Position numbers and translations under genes: made by a program. This document shows, piece by piece, positions 37,841-46,678 of a stretch of 64,000 bases of DNA. Within the stretch, counting starts at the first letter, position 1; every line of letters starts with the position of its first letter. Source of the stretch: Pseudomonas sp. 21 (lineage in GTDB: Bacteria; Pseudomonadota; Gammaproteobacteria; Pseudomonadales; Pseudomonadaceae). The DNA lies in assembly GCF_000955805.1 (NCBI RefSeq), contig NZ_JYOA01000010.1, forward strand, positions 85,154 to 149,153. The letters are read 5' to 3'. The notes beneath the pieces were generated by a model that worked only from the letters and a program-made list of their open reading frames with translations, was not told where the DNA came from and ran no database searches.

Positions 37841-39625
37841 CTACTTCTGCTCGCTTTGCGGGGTGACCCGCATGACTTCCTCGATGGTCGTCAGGCCGGC
37901 GGCGACCTTCTGCGCGCCGGACAGGCGCAGGCTGCGCATGCCTTCCTTGAAGGCCTGGCGGCGCAGCGGGATGAGGTCGGTGTCGGCGGTGATCAGTTCC
38001 TTCAGCGACTCGGTCAGCAGCATGATCTCGTACACGCCGGCGCGTCCGCGGTAACCGGTGTCGCGGCATTCCAGGCAGCCGACGGCCTGCTGCGCACCGG
38101 TGGGCAGCGGTGCGTTCCAGGGACGGGTGACTTCCTGCCAGTCCTCCTCGTGCAGTTCCATCGGCGCCTTGCAGTGCGGGCACAGGGTACGCACCAGGCG
38201 CTGGGCCATGACGCCGAGCACGGTGGCGCGGATCAGGTAGTAGGGCACGCCCAGTTCCAGCAGGCGGGTAATGGCGGTGGGCGAGTCGTTGGTGTGCAGG
38301 GTAGAGAGCACCAGGTGGCCGGTGAGCGCCGCCTGGATCGCCATCTCGGCGGTCTCCAGGTCGCGGATCTCGCCGACCATGATGATATCCGGGTCCTGGC
38401 GCAGCAGGGCGCGCACGCCGCTGGCGAACGTCAGGTCGATGTTGTGCTGCACCTGCATCTGGTTGAACGAGGGTTCGATCATCTCGATCGGGTCCTCGAT
38501 GGTGCAGAGGTTCACCTCGTCGGTCGCCAGCTGCTTGAGCGTGGTGTAGAGCGTGGTGGTCTTGCCCGAACCGGTGGGCCCGGTGACCAGGATGATGCCG
38601 TTGGGCTGGCTGGTCATGCTCTCCCAGCGGCGCAGGTCGTCGGGGGAGAAACCGAGCTGGTCGAAGCTCTTGAGCAGCACCTCGGGGTCGAAGATCCGCA
38701 TCACCATCTTCTCGCCGAACGCGGTGGGCAGGGTCGACAGGCGCAGCTCCACCTCGGCGCCTTCGGGGGTCTTGGTCTTCACCCGGCCATCCTGCGGCTT
38801 GCGCTTCTCGGCAACGTTCATCCGGCCGAGGGACTTCAGGCGGCTGACCACCGCCATGCTGACCTGTGGCGGAAACTGGTAGACGTTGTGCAGCACGCCG
38901 TCGATGCGGAAACGCACGGTGCCCTGCTCGCGGCGCGGCTCGATATGGATATCGCTGGCGCGCTGCTGGAAGGCGTACTGGAACAGCCAGTCGACGATGG
39001 TGACGATGTGCGCGTCGTTGGCATCGGGCTCCTGGTCGGCGGCCCCCAGGTTGAGCAACTGTTCGAAGTTGCCGACGCCGCTGATCTTCTGGTCCTGTGA
39101 ACTGGCGCCGGTCACCGACTTGGCGAGGCGGTAGAACTCCACGGTGAAGCGCTGGATATCCACCGGGTTGGCGACCACGCGCCTGATCGGGCGCTTGAGC
39201 ACGTGGGTGAGGTTGCTCTCCCAGGCGTGTACGAAGGGTTGCGCGCTGGCGATGGTGACTTCATCCGGCGCCACCGCGACCGCGAGGATCTGGTGGCGCT
39301 GGGCGAAGGCGTAGGACATCAGCGGGGTGATCGCGGCGACGTCGATCTTCAGCGGGTCGATGCGCAGGTAGGGCTGCCCGGAAAAGTCCGCCAGCCACCG
39401 CACCAGGGTGTCCAGGTCCAGCTTATGCCCCGGCCGCTGGCGGTCCGCGACCTGCTGCGCAGCGAGGAATTCCAGCGGGTGCTGCTGGTTCTTCACGGCG
39501 CTGCGGCGGATTGCCAGGCACTGCTCGGCATCATCCTGGGCGACGCGGCCCTGGGTGACCAGCTCGCGCAGGATGTCGCCCAGGTCGAGCGGGCGGTCCT
39601 GGGCGGATGGGGCAAAGACGGACAT
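37841..39625 (-). CDS. Orphan GspE/PilB-type secretion ATPase
   Basis: A 594-residue type II secretion/type IV pilus assembly ATPase. The N-terminal GspE-II domain covers about 60-165; the ATPase core has SDIHIEP, Walker A GPTGSGKT at 349-356, the ASDIH and Asp boxes, Walker B near [10 protein letters not shown], and a zinc-binding insertion with CPHC and CLEC. All catalytic elements are intact. No other secretion or pilus gene is in the window, as I recall for PAO1 PA5210, so it may serve a distant machine. AGGAG precedes ATG 39625; a REP pair lies upstream. Confidence 0.92.
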   Translation of the reverse strand: MSVFAPSAQDRPLDLGDILRELVTQGRVAQDDAEQCLAIRRSAVKNQQHPLEFLAAQQVADRQRPGHKLDLDTLVRWLADFSGQPYLRIDPLKIDVAAITPLMSYAFAQRHQILAVAVAPDEVTIASAQPFVHAWESNLTHVLKRPIRRVVANPVDIQRFTVEFYRLAKSVTGASSQDQKISGVGNFEQLLNLGAADQEPDANDAHIVTIVDWLFQYAFQQRASDIHIEPRREQGTVRFRIDGVLHNVYQFPPQVSMAVVSRLKSLGRMNVAEKRKPQDGRVKTKTPEGAEVELRLSTLPTAFGEKMVMRIFDPEVLLKSFDQLGFSPDDLRRWESMTSQPNGIILVTGPTGSGKTTTLYTTLKQLATDEVNLCTIEDPIEMIEPSFNQMQVQHNIDLTFASGVRALLRQDPDIIMVGEIRDLETAEMAIQAALTGHLVLSTLHTNDSPTAITRLLELGVPYYLIRATVLGVMAQRLVRTLCPHCKAPMELHEEDWQEVTRPWNAPLPTGAQQAVGCLECRDTGYRGRAGVYEIMLLTESLKELITADTDLIPLRRQAFKEGMRSLRLSGAQKVAAGLTTIEEVMRVTPQSEQK

Positions 39626-39671
39626 CGGAACTCCTGTTGGTCTCGCAGTGCGGCGCTGCAGCGAAGCTTTC

Positions 39672-39745
39672 TGTAGGAGCGAGCTTGCTCGCGAACAGAG
39701 TCGGCACTGTGCCAGGTCGGGTTCGCGAGCAAGCTCGCTCCTGCA
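39672..39745. repeat. REP pair between the CYTH-CHAD gene and the GspE-like gene
   Basis: Copies at 39672-39695 and 39722-39745 in inverted orientation share the core GGAGCGAGCTTGCTCGCG; the right copy has one change (CTGCA instead of CTACA). It lies between two minus-strand genes. Confidence 0.9.
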
Positions 39746-39778
39746 ATGGGCGTCAGTACGCCGCCGATTGCCTGAAGC

Positions 39779-41143
39779 TTATTTCAAAAGCGCCTTCCAC
39801 GGCTTGAGGGTCAGCACAGTATGGGCCTGGGCCGCGAGGGCATCCAGGCGCCCCTCGGCGTCGGGAGTGACGAGCAGCTCCTGCAGCTTGGCCAGTTCGC
39901 CGTACAGGCGGTCGGTTTCCGGCAGCTCCAGCACGCCGCGCGCCAGGCGCAGCCAGACCAGCATGCGCTGCAGGCGCGGCAGTTGGTCGGCGAGCACTTC
40001 GGGCAGTTGCTGGGCGCGTTGCAGCGGCATGGCCTGGGCCTCTTCGGCCAGGGTGCGCTGCAGCCACTTGCCGACGGCGGAGCCGCCCAGGCGGTTGGCG
40101 CGTTCGTTGCGCTCGGTGGTCCAGGCCTTGCCCAGCAGCCAGCGCGAGGTGCTCAGGGAGAACTGACCCCAGCGCACGTTGGCCAGTTCCTCGCGGAAGG
40201 CGGCCGGCATCTGCTGGCGCACGGCGTCGTCGTGGCGACCCTGTTCGATGCGCGGCTGCCAGTCGGCGATCAGCGCGTCGAGGGCGGCGCGCAGCTCGCG
40301 GGTGCTGGCGCGCGGCACGGCCTGGCCGAGGCTGCCGAGCAGGGCGCGCAGGTCGACCAACTGCTGCAGCCAGCTTTCCAGCAGGCTCCAGTGGCCGTTG
40401 AAACGGTATTGCTCGGCCAGGCGCTGGCTGCTGCCCAGCAGCGACCAGGACAGCGCAGCGAAGGCGCCGTCCAGCGGGGTTTCATGCAGCAGCTTCTGGG
40501 TGTCGGGCTGGATGCTGTAGCTGGCCGGGTCGAACAGGCGGTAGCCGCGCTCGGCCTTGCTGATGTCGCAGGGCATCAGCGCCAGATCGGCGGCCAGTTC
40601 GATGGCCAGTTCCAGCAGCGCCTCGGGCTCGCCCTGGCGCAGTTCCAGTTCCAGCTCGCAGATTTCCTCTTCCTGCTTGCCGGCGATGACCTTGCCCAGG
40701 TCCAGCGCGGCCTCGATCACCACCTTGGCCTTGCCGCGGCCCCAGGCGATCTCGGCGCGCTGGCGGGTGAAGTCGGTGCTGAAGATCGGCTTCAGGGTCT
40801 TCTTGTCCAGGTCCGCCAGCGCGGCCGGCCAGCACTGGTCGTCGAGTTTCTTGATATCGAGCTTGTTCTTCTCCAGGTACCAGTCCCACTCGTTGCGTTC
40901 GGACAGGCCGGCCACGCTCTGGCCGCGGGTCTTCAGGGTCTGGATGAACTGCTCGCCGTCCTTGCGCATGCGCAGCGCCACGCGGGCGCGGGCCAGGTCG
41001 CGGGCCGGGGTGTCGTAGTACTGGTTGAACAGCTCGCGGGGCTCCCAGCCGGATTTGTTGCGCTTCTTCAGCGCCGGATGATCGCGCAGGGCTTCGAGGG
41101 TCTCGCGGCTGGCGCGCAATTTGATTTCGGTTTCTTTCTGCAT
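39779..41143 (-). CDS. CYTH-CHAD domain protein (YgiF-like inorganic triphosphatase)
   Basis: This encodes 454 residues. The N-terminal CYTH domain (about 1-200) starts with the metal-binding ExExK signature at Glu4-Glu6-Lys8 and contains the LRMRKDGEQFIQTLKTRG tunnel strand; such domains hydrolyse inorganic triphosphate. The C-terminal CHAD domain (about 215-450) is helical and His-bearing, a polyphosphate-binding module. I chose ATG 41143 because the CYTH signature follows immediately. It is divergent from argE, with 187 bp between starts. Confidence 0.9.
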   Translation of the reverse strand: MQKETEIKLRASRETLEALRDHPALKKRNKSGWEPRELFNQYYDTPARDLARARVALRMRKDGEQFIQTLKTRGQSVAGLSERNEWDWYLEKNKLDIKKLDDQCWPAALADLDKKTLKPIFSTDFTRQRAEIAWGRGKAKVVIEAALDLGKVIAGKQEEEICELELELRQGEPEALLELAIELAADLALMPCDISKAERGYRLFDPASYSIQPDTQKLLHETPLDGAFAALSWSLLGSSQRLAEQYRFNGHWSLLESWLQQLVDLRALLGSLGQAVPRASTRELRAALDALIADWQPRIEQGRHDDAVRQQMPAAFREELANVRWGQFSLSTSRWLLGKAWTTERNERANRLGGSAVGKWLQRTLAEEAQAMPLQRAQQLPEVLADQLPRLQRMLVWLRLARGVLELPETDRLYGELAKLQELLVTPDAEGRLDALAAQAHTVLTLKPWKALLK

Positions 41144-41330
41144 GGCGGGGGTCCGGTTCAGAGCGGCCGCGCCCGAATTCCCGACCTGTTGTAGGAAGGA
41201 CGGAACGACGGGCGCGAAAAAGACTTCAAAGTCATGCAGTCTACAGGACTTCGGCATTCCTGCCGGGCGCCGCGAGGTTTTACCGCACCGCCGCATGGTC
41301 CATAGTGGAGTCCATCTTCTGGAGAAAGCC

Positions 41331-42470
41331 ATGCCGTTGCCGCCGCTGAAACAACGCTTCGCCGAGCTGATCGCGATCCCCTCGGTCAGCTGCACCCAGC
41401 CTGCGCTGGACCAGTCCAACCGTCCGGTGGTCGAACTGCTGGGCAACTGGCTGGTCGACCTGGGTTTTGCCTGCGAGATGCAGCCGGTGTCGCCGGGCAA
41501 GTTCAACCTGGTCGCCACCCTGGGCAGCGGCTCTGGTGGCCTGGTGCTGGCCGGGCACACCGATACCGTGCCCTACGACGAAGCCCTGTGGAAGAGCGAC
41601 CCGCTGAGCCTGAGCGAGCGCGATGGGCGCTGGTTCGGCCTGGGCTCCTGCGACATGAAGGGCTTTTTCGCCCTCGCTATCGAGGCGCTACTGCCGCTGC
41701 TGGATAAACCGTTCAAGCAGCCGCTGATCCTGCTCGCCACCTGCGACGAGGAAAGCTCCATGGCCGGAGCCCGCGCGCTGGCCGAAGCGGGGCGGCCGCT
41801 GGGGCGTGCGGCGGTGATCGGCGAGCCGACCAACCTCAGGCCGATCCGCCTGCACAAGGGCGTGATGATGGAGCGCATCGACATCCTCGGGCAGAGCGGC
41901 CATTCCTCCGACCCGAGCCTGGGGCGCAGCGCGCTGGAGGCGATGCAGGCGGTGATGGGCGAATTGCAGGGGCTGCGCCGCCAGTGGCAGCAGGAGTTCA
42001 ACAACCCGCAGTTCAGCGTGCCGCAGCCGACCCTCAACCTCGGCTGCATCCACGGCGGCGACAACCCCAACCGCATCTGCGGCCAGTGTGCGCTGGAATT
42101 CGACCTGCGCCCGCTGCCCGGCATGCAGCCCGAAACCCTGCGCCAGGCCATCCGTGAGCGGCTCAAGCCGGTTGCTGAACGCCATGCCGTGAAGATCGAC
42201 TACGCCCCGCTGTTCCCCGCCGTGCCGCCGTTCGAGGAACCGGCGCAGAGCGAGCTGGTGCGGCTGGCCGAAAGTCTGACCGGGCACACGGCGGAAGCGG
42301 TAGCCTTTGGCACCGAAGCACCGTATCTTCAGCAGCTCGGCTGCCAGACCCTGGTGCTGGGCCCCGGCGACATCGCCTGCGCCCACCAGCCGGACGAACA
42401 CCTCGAGCTCGACCGCATCGAGCCCACCGTGGAATTGCTGCGCGGACTGATCCGGCATTACTGCCTGTAA
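41331..42470 (+). CDS. argE: Acetylornithine deacetylase
   Basis: ArgE splits N-acetylornithine to ornithine and acetate. The 379-residue M20-family enzyme has zinc ligands in LAGHTDTVPYD (His76), GSCDMKG (Asp108) and CDEESSM (Glu140/141), a dimerisation domain (about 180-290) and a C-terminal His. GGAGAAA lies before ATG 41331; an in-frame ATG at 41295 is less likely. Pseudomonas mainly recycles acetyl groups with ArgJ, so this ArgE-like enzyme may be a side branch or act on a related N-acyl amino acid. It lies 181 bp upstream of argA. Confidence 0.9.
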   Translation: MPLPPLKQRFAELIAIPSVSCTQPALDQSNRPVVELLGNWLVDLGFACEMQPVSPGKFNLVATLGSGSGGLVLAGHTDTVPYDEALWKSDPLSLSERDGRWFGLGSCDMKGFFALAIEALLPLLDKPFKQPLILLATCDEESSMAGARALAEAGRPLGRAAVIGEPTNLRPIRLHKGVMMERIDILGQSGHSSDPSLGRSALEAMQAVMGELQGLRRQWQQEFNNPQFSVPQPTLNLGCIHGGDNPNRICGQCALEFDLRPLPGMQPETLRQAIRERLKPVAERHAVKIDYAPLFPAVPPFEEPAQSELVRLAESLTGHTAEAVAFGTEAPYLQQLGCQTLVLGPGDIACAHQPDEHLELDRIEPTVELLRGLIRHYCL

Positions 42471-42556
42471 GGGTCGTCCGCGAGACTGTTGATGAAGAGT
42501 TGCCTGTAGAGCGCCCCGATAACGGGCCCAACCTATCCAAGAGGAGAAACCTGTCG

Positions 42557-42577
42557 ATGTGCATGCGACGACGATAA
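42557..42577 (+). CDS. Six-residue arginine leader peptide (MCMRRR) upstream of argA
   Basis: This short frame reads ATG TGC ATG CGA CGA CGA TAA. AGGAG at 42542-42546 with a 10-base spacer is one of the better ribosome binding sites in the area, better than the one for argA itself. Three consecutive CGA arginine codons, a rare codon in GC-rich Pseudomonas, stand just before the stop. The stop lies 74 bp before the argA ATG. A small hairpin follows at 42591-42605. Its role is inferred, as for leader peptides that sense the end product by ribosome stalling. The alternative is that the frame is chance and the GTG at 42559 starts a longer ArgA. Confidence 0.55.
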   Translation: MCMRRR

Positions 42578-42590
42578 CCGCGCCGCCACT

Positions 42591-42605
42591 GGCCGCCTTT
42601 CGGCC
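42591..42605 (+). promoter_or_regulatory. Hairpin between the leader peptide and argA
   Basis: GGCCG-CCTTT-CGGCC forms a 5-bp GC stem 14 bases after the leader stop. A second short hairpin (GCTT-TTC-AAGC, 42640-42650) ends just before the argA ATG. They could be alternative structures set by ribosome position on the leader, but I cannot fold the RNA here. Confidence 0.35.
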
Positions 42606-42651
42606 GCATCCGACAGATTTCCGCCCACTCGAACGACAGGCTTTTCAAGCA

Positions 42652-43950
42652 ATGCACGACTACGTCAACTGGCTGCGCCACGCCTCGCCCTATATCAATT
42701 CGCACCGGGACTGCACTTTCGTGGTGATGCTCCCCGGCGAGGGCGTCGAAGACCCCAATTTCGGCAATATCGTCCACGATCTGGTGCTGCTGCACAGCCT
42801 CGGCGTGCGCCTGGTACTGGTGCACGGCTCGCGCCCGCAGATCGAGGCGCGCCTCGCCTCGCACGGGCTGGCGCCGCGCTTCCACCGTGGCCTGCGGGTC
42901 ACCGACGCGCCGACCCTGGGCTGTGTGATCGATGCGGTCGGCAGCCTGCGTATCACCATCGAGGCACGCCTGTCCATGGACATGGCCGCCTCGCCCATGC
43001 AGGGCTCGCGCATGCGCGTGACCTCCGGCAACTTCGTCACCGCACGACCGATCGGCGTGGTCGACGGCATCGACTACCACCACACCGGCGAAGTGCGGCG
43101 GATCGACCGCAAGGGCATCAACCGCCAGCTCGACGAGCGCAGCATCGTGCTGCTCTCGCCGCTGGGCTATTCGCCCACCGGTGAAATCTTCAACCTCGCC
43201 TGCGAGGACGTGGCCATGCGCGCGGCCATCGACCTGGGTGCGGACAAGCTGATTCTCTACGGAGCCGAGCGCGGCCTGATGGACGACGCCGGCAAGCTGG
43301 TGCGCGAGCTGCGTCCGCAGCAGGTGCCGGCGCACCTGGAACGCCTCGGGACGAGCTACCAGGGCGAGTTGCTGGATGCCGCGGCCCAGGCCTGTCGCGC
43401 GGGCGTGCGGCGCAGCCATATCGTCAGCTACACCGAAGACGGCTCGCTGCTCAGCGAACTCTTCACCCGCACCGGCAACGGCACCCTGGTCGCCCAGGAA
43501 CAGTTCGAACAACTGCGCGAAGCGGGGATCGAGGATGTCGGCGGCCTGCTGGAACTGATCCGCCCGCTGGAAGAGCAGGGCATCCTGGTGCGCCGTTCGC
43601 GTGAGGTGCTGGAGCGCGAGATCGAGCAGTTCAGCATCGTTGAGCGCGAGGGCCTGATCATCGCCTGTGCGGCGCTCTATCCCATCGCCGATTCCGACTC
43701 CGGCGAGCTGGCCTGCCTGGCGGTGAACCCTGAGTATCGCCACGGCGGGCGCGGCGACGACCTACTCGAACGCATCGAGCAGCGCGCGCGCAACCTCGGC
43801 TTGAAGACCCTCTACGTGCTCACCACGCGCACCGCCCACTGGTTCCGCGAACGCGGCTTCCAGCCCAGCAGTGTGGATCGCCTGCCGGCGGCGCGGGCGT
43901 CCTTGTACAACTACCAGCGCAATTCCCAGGTGTTCGAGAAGACACTCTGA
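42652..43950 (+). CDS. argA: N-acetylglutamate synthase (amino-acid N-acetyltransferase)
   Basis: ArgA makes N-acetylglutamate, the first committed step of arginine synthesis, and is feedback-inhibited by arginine. The 432 residues match P. aeruginosa ArgA in length and almost residue for residue: an amino-acid-kinase domain (about 1-280) with VVMLPGEG, LVHGSRPQIEARL and the arginine-binding region, then a GNAT domain (about 285-432) with LACLAVNPEYRHGGRGDDLL. I chose ATG 42652 because homologues begin with MxDYVNWLRHASPYI. The binding site for this start is weak (ACAGG, 11 bases away), while a strong one serves the leader peptide upstream. Confidence 0.96.
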   Translation: MHDYVNWLRHASPYINSHRDCTFVVMLPGEGVEDPNFGNIVHDLVLLHSLGVRLVLVHGSRPQIEARLASHGLAPRFHRGLRVTDAPTLGCVIDAVGSLRITIEARLSMDMAASPMQGSRMRVTSGNFVTARPIGVVDGIDYHHTGEVRRIDRKGINRQLDERSIVLLSPLGYSPTGEIFNLACEDVAMRAAIDLGADKLILYGAERGLMDDAGKLVRELRPQQVPAHLERLGTSYQGELLDAAAQACRAGVRRSHIVSYTEDGSLLSELFTRTGNGTLVAQEQFEQLREAGIEDVGGLLELIRPLEEQGILVRRSREVLEREIEQFSIVEREGLIIACAALYPIADSDSGELACLAVNPEYRHGGRGDDLLERIEQRARNLGLKTLYVLTTRTAHWFRERGFQPSSVDRLPAARASLYNYQRNSQVFEKTL

Positions 43951-43968
43951 CGGTGACGGGCGGCGCAG

Positions 43969-44385
43969 TTACCGGCCGGGCCATCGCCATTGCACAGGTG
44001 TATAGAGGGTGTGGAGCTGGAGCTGCACCGGCGTGGATTTTTTCTGCCGGGCGGCTGCGCAACGATGCAGCTGTTCGCGAAGCTGGTCGGTCATCGGCGG
44101 CACTTTCAGGCTGAAATCCGGGTGGCTCAGCGGCGAGCGGGCGCTGCTGGCCCGCATGCGTGCGCTCATCAATGGAGCGAAGCGCGGTTGAGCGCAGGGG
44201 GTATCTGTACGGACTTCCCGGCTTCGCCGCTGTTGTTGGGCGTCCATCCAGCCTGACTCCCAACTGGCGGCGAGGACTTCGTGTTTCGGGCAGCGGGGTA
44301 CGCGTCCGAGCAGGCTTTCGATGTAGCCCTGTTTGTAGGCGGCTTCCAGCTGATGAAGTGTCCAGGGAGGTGAAAGGGAGGACAT
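43969..44385 (-). CDS. Small protein with a ribosome-modulation-factor-like domain
   Basis: This encodes 138 residues. Residues about 8-52 read LHQLEAAYKQGYIESLLGRV, then CPKHEVLAASWESGWMDA, which matches the RMF pattern A...GY...L.GR...CP......W..GW..A; RMF dimerises 70S ribosomes in stationary phase. The remaining C-terminal part is basic and unrelated. Basic RMF-like proteins of this kind are known in Pseudomonas but I know no function for this one. AGGAAACC precedes ATG 44385. It is convergent with argA (18-bp gap) and lies downstream of gshA on the same strand. Confidence 0.6.
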   Translation of the reverse strand: MSSLSPPWTLHQLEAAYKQGYIESLLGRVPRCPKHEVLAASWESGWMDAQQQRRSREVRTDTPCAQPRFAPLMSARMRASSARSPLSHPDFSLKVPPMTDQLREQLHRCAAARQKKSTPVQLQLHTLYTPVQWRWPGR

Positions 44386-44526
44386 GGGAAGGTTTCCTGC
44401 GCTGTCTGGCGCGGATCGCACCGGCTGGGCCGGGTGCGATCCGCAGGGAGCGAGAATTCTCGTCCTCGCCCTCGCAGGTTGCCGATCAGAACTCTATGAG
44501 CTGTGTGTCAGCGAATTCTTGCAGCG

Positions 44527-46113
44527 TCAGACACTGAGCAGGCCCAGGATGCTTGCCTGATAGGCGGCGACGAAGGTGTCGAAGTCGCCTTCGGGCTGCT
44601 TTTCGAGCTCCGCCTGCTCGGCCAGGGATTGGCTGGCCATGCTCTCGAAGCGCGCCTGTTCCGGCACCGACAACGGCTCGTTGTGCAGTGTCACGGCATG
44701 CTGGCGGCTGTAACGGAGGGCGAAGGCTTCGAAGCTCTCGCCTCGCTCGCGCATTTCCGCCAGGACCTTCGCCGAAGGCGTCAGGTTGGCATCGGCAATC
44801 TTGCCGCGCTGCTCCGCCAGGCTGTCGCTGTGCAGGTTGCCACCGTTGGCGCGGTCGAGCAGTTCGATGATCGGCGCGATGGCGTCGAGCAGGGCATTGG
44901 CCCAGTCCTTCATTTCGATCTGCTGGCCGCCGCGTTCCAGTTTCAAGCCGGGGCGCCGGCCTTCCTTGACCACCTTGAGGAAGTTGCTGGTGGCCGCGCC
45001 GCACTCGCAACCGCCCAGCGGCGGGCTGTCGGAGAGTGCGCAGTAGAGCAGGAAGGCGTCGAGGAAGCGCGCTTCGGTGACGTCGATGCCCAGCGGCAGG
45101 AAGGGGTTGATGTCCAGGCAGCGCGCCTCGACGTACTGCACGCCACGGGCCATCAGCGCCTGGATCGGGCGCTCGCCGGTGTAGGTGACGCGTTTCGGGC
45201 GGATGCTCGAGTAGTACTCGTTTTCGATTTGCAGGATGTTGGTGTTGAGCTGCACCCACTCGCCATCGACCTTGGTGCCGACCTTTTCGTACGGCGCGTA
45301 AGGCGTGCTCACCGCGCGGCGCAGGCTGTCGATGTAGCTGTCCAGGTCGTTGTAGCAGGGCGTCAGGCCGGCCTGGGCATTGTTCTGGTAGCCCAGGTCG
45401 CTCATGCGCAGGCTGGTGGCGTAGGGCAGGTAGAGGGTGTGCTCGTCGAAGACTTCCAGGCCGTGGGGGCGGCCGCGCAGGAAGCCGGCGTCCAGGGCGG
45501 GCGATGCGCCGAACAGGTACATCAGCAGCCAGCTGTAGCGGCGGAAGTTGCGGATCATCGCGATGTAGCGGTGCGACTGGAAGTCCCGCGCGCTCTTCTC
45601 GCTGCCTTCGTCCTGGCGCAACAGTTCCCAGATGCCTTCGGGCAGGGAGAAGTTGTAGTGGATGCCGGCGATGCACTGCATGGTCTTGCCGTAGCGCAGG
45701 GCCAGGCCCTTGCGGTAGACGTACTTCAGGCGGCCGATGTGCGAGCTGCCGTAGCGGGCGATCGGGATGGTCTCTTCATCCGGGAGCTCGCAGGGCATGG
45801 ACGGGCTCCACAGGTATTCGCCGTCCAGCTTGCCGCTGGCGAAGCGGTGGATTTCACCCAGTTCTTCCAGGGTCTTCTCGACGCTGGTCGACGTTGGCGT
45901 GATGAACTCCAGCAGCGACTCGGAGTAGTCGGTGGTGATCTGCGGATGGGTCAGCGCCGAGCCCAGGGCGCGCGGATGCGGGGTCAGGGCGAGCTTGCCG
46001 CGTTCATCGACGCGCAGGCATTCGCGCTCGATACCGTGCAGGCACTGGGTGAGCAGGGACAGGTTGGCGGCATCGCCCAGCAGGGCCAGGCGGCGGGAAA
46101 GTTGGTCGCTCAA
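44527..46113 (-). CDS. gshA: Glutamate-cysteine ligase
   Basis: GshA joins glutamate and cysteine, the first and rate-limiting step of glutathione synthesis. The 528-residue protein is the proteobacterial type 1 enzyme: [21 protein letters not shown] at the start holds the Mg/ATP glutamates, followed by [26 protein letters not shown] and [11 protein letters not shown]. The start codon is TTG at 46113, supported by AGGA 8 bases upstream and by the family N-terminus [13 protein letters not shown] start may keep expression low. It is followed by the small RMF-like gene. Confidence 0.96.
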   Translation of the reverse strand: MSDQLSRRLALLGDAANLSLLTQCLHGIERECLRVDERGKLALTPHPRALGSALTHPQITTDYSESLLEFITPTSTSVEKTLEELGEIHRFASGKLDGEYLWSPSMPCELPDEETIPIARYGSSHIGRLKYVYRKGLALRYGKTMQCIAGIHYNFSLPEGIWELLRQDEGSEKSARDFQSHRYIAMIRNFRRYSWLLMYLFGASPALDAGFLRGRPHGLEVFDEHTLYLPYATSLRMSDLGYQNNAQAGLTPCYNDLDSYIDSLRRAVSTPYAPYEKVGTKVDGEWVQLNTNILQIENEYYSSIRPKRVTYTGERPIQALMARGVQYVEARCLDINPFLPLGIDVTEARFLDAFLLYCALSDSPPLGGCECGAATSNFLKVVKEGRRPGLKLERGGQQIEMKDWANALLDAIAPIIELLDRANGGNLHSDSLAEQRGKIADANLTPSAKVLAEMRERGESFEAFALRYSRQHAVTLHNEPLSVPEQARFESMASQSLAEQAELEKQPEGDFDTFVAAYQASILGLLSV

Positions 46114-46279
46114 GTTGGAAGTCCTTCACACGGCAATCGCCCCACTATGGGGGTGGACTGGGCGGTCTACAAGGGGAGAACACAACCGGCGTGGTCGCCT
46201 GGCTTCATCGAGGCGCTGCGCCGGCGCCCGCAAATCCGGGGCTCCGGCGTACAGCATAGGTCAGTTGTCGCGGCGCGAA

Positions 46280-46669
46280 TTACAGCTGGGCGAAGGTGCC
46301 TTGTCCCTTGGCGACCAGCTTGTCGCCCTGGTGGATGTCGGCCTCGACCACCAGCGAGCGGCGCCCGGCGTGCAGGACTTTCGCCACACAGCGCACTTCG
46401 CCCTCGGCGACCGCGCGGATGTAGTTGATCTTGCATTCCAGGGTGACGCTCTGCCGGTCGAAACCATGGGCGCTGGAGCAGGCCAGGCCCATGGTCATGT
46501 CCATCAGCGTGAAGAGCGCGCCGCCGTGCATGACGTTACCGCGGTTGCGCAGGTGCTCGGCCATCGGCAGCAGCACCTCGGCTTCGCCGTCGGCGACCCG
46601 GATCGGCTGCACGCCGAGGGTGTCGCTGAAGCGGCTGATCATCAGCTCGCGGGCGGGCATCTCGCTCAT
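46280..46669 (-). CDS. Hotdog-fold thioesterase (PaaI-like)
   Basis: This encodes 129 residues with a single hotdog fold. The catalytic helix motif is MHGGALFTLMDMTMGLACSS, and the strand VTLECKINYIRAV follows. It belongs to the PaaI/YbgC acyl-CoA thioesterase group; the acyl substrate is unknown. It begins 9 bp after the tex stop, so both may be in one transcript with tex upstream (PAO1 PA5202-PA5201). Confidence 0.88.
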   Translation of the reverse strand: MSEMPARELMISRFSDTLGVQPIRVADGEAEVLLPMAEHLRNRGNVMHGGALFTLMDMTMGLACSSAHGFDRQSVTLECKINYIRAVAEGEVRCVAKVLHAGRRSLVVEADIHQGDKLVAKGQGTFAQL

Positions 46670-46678
46670 GGACCTTCC

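Noticed and set aside
41295..41330. Longer argE start at ATG 41295
   Set aside because: The added residues (MVHSGVHLLEKA) are not typical of M20 enzymes, and GGAGAAA is placed for ATG 41331.
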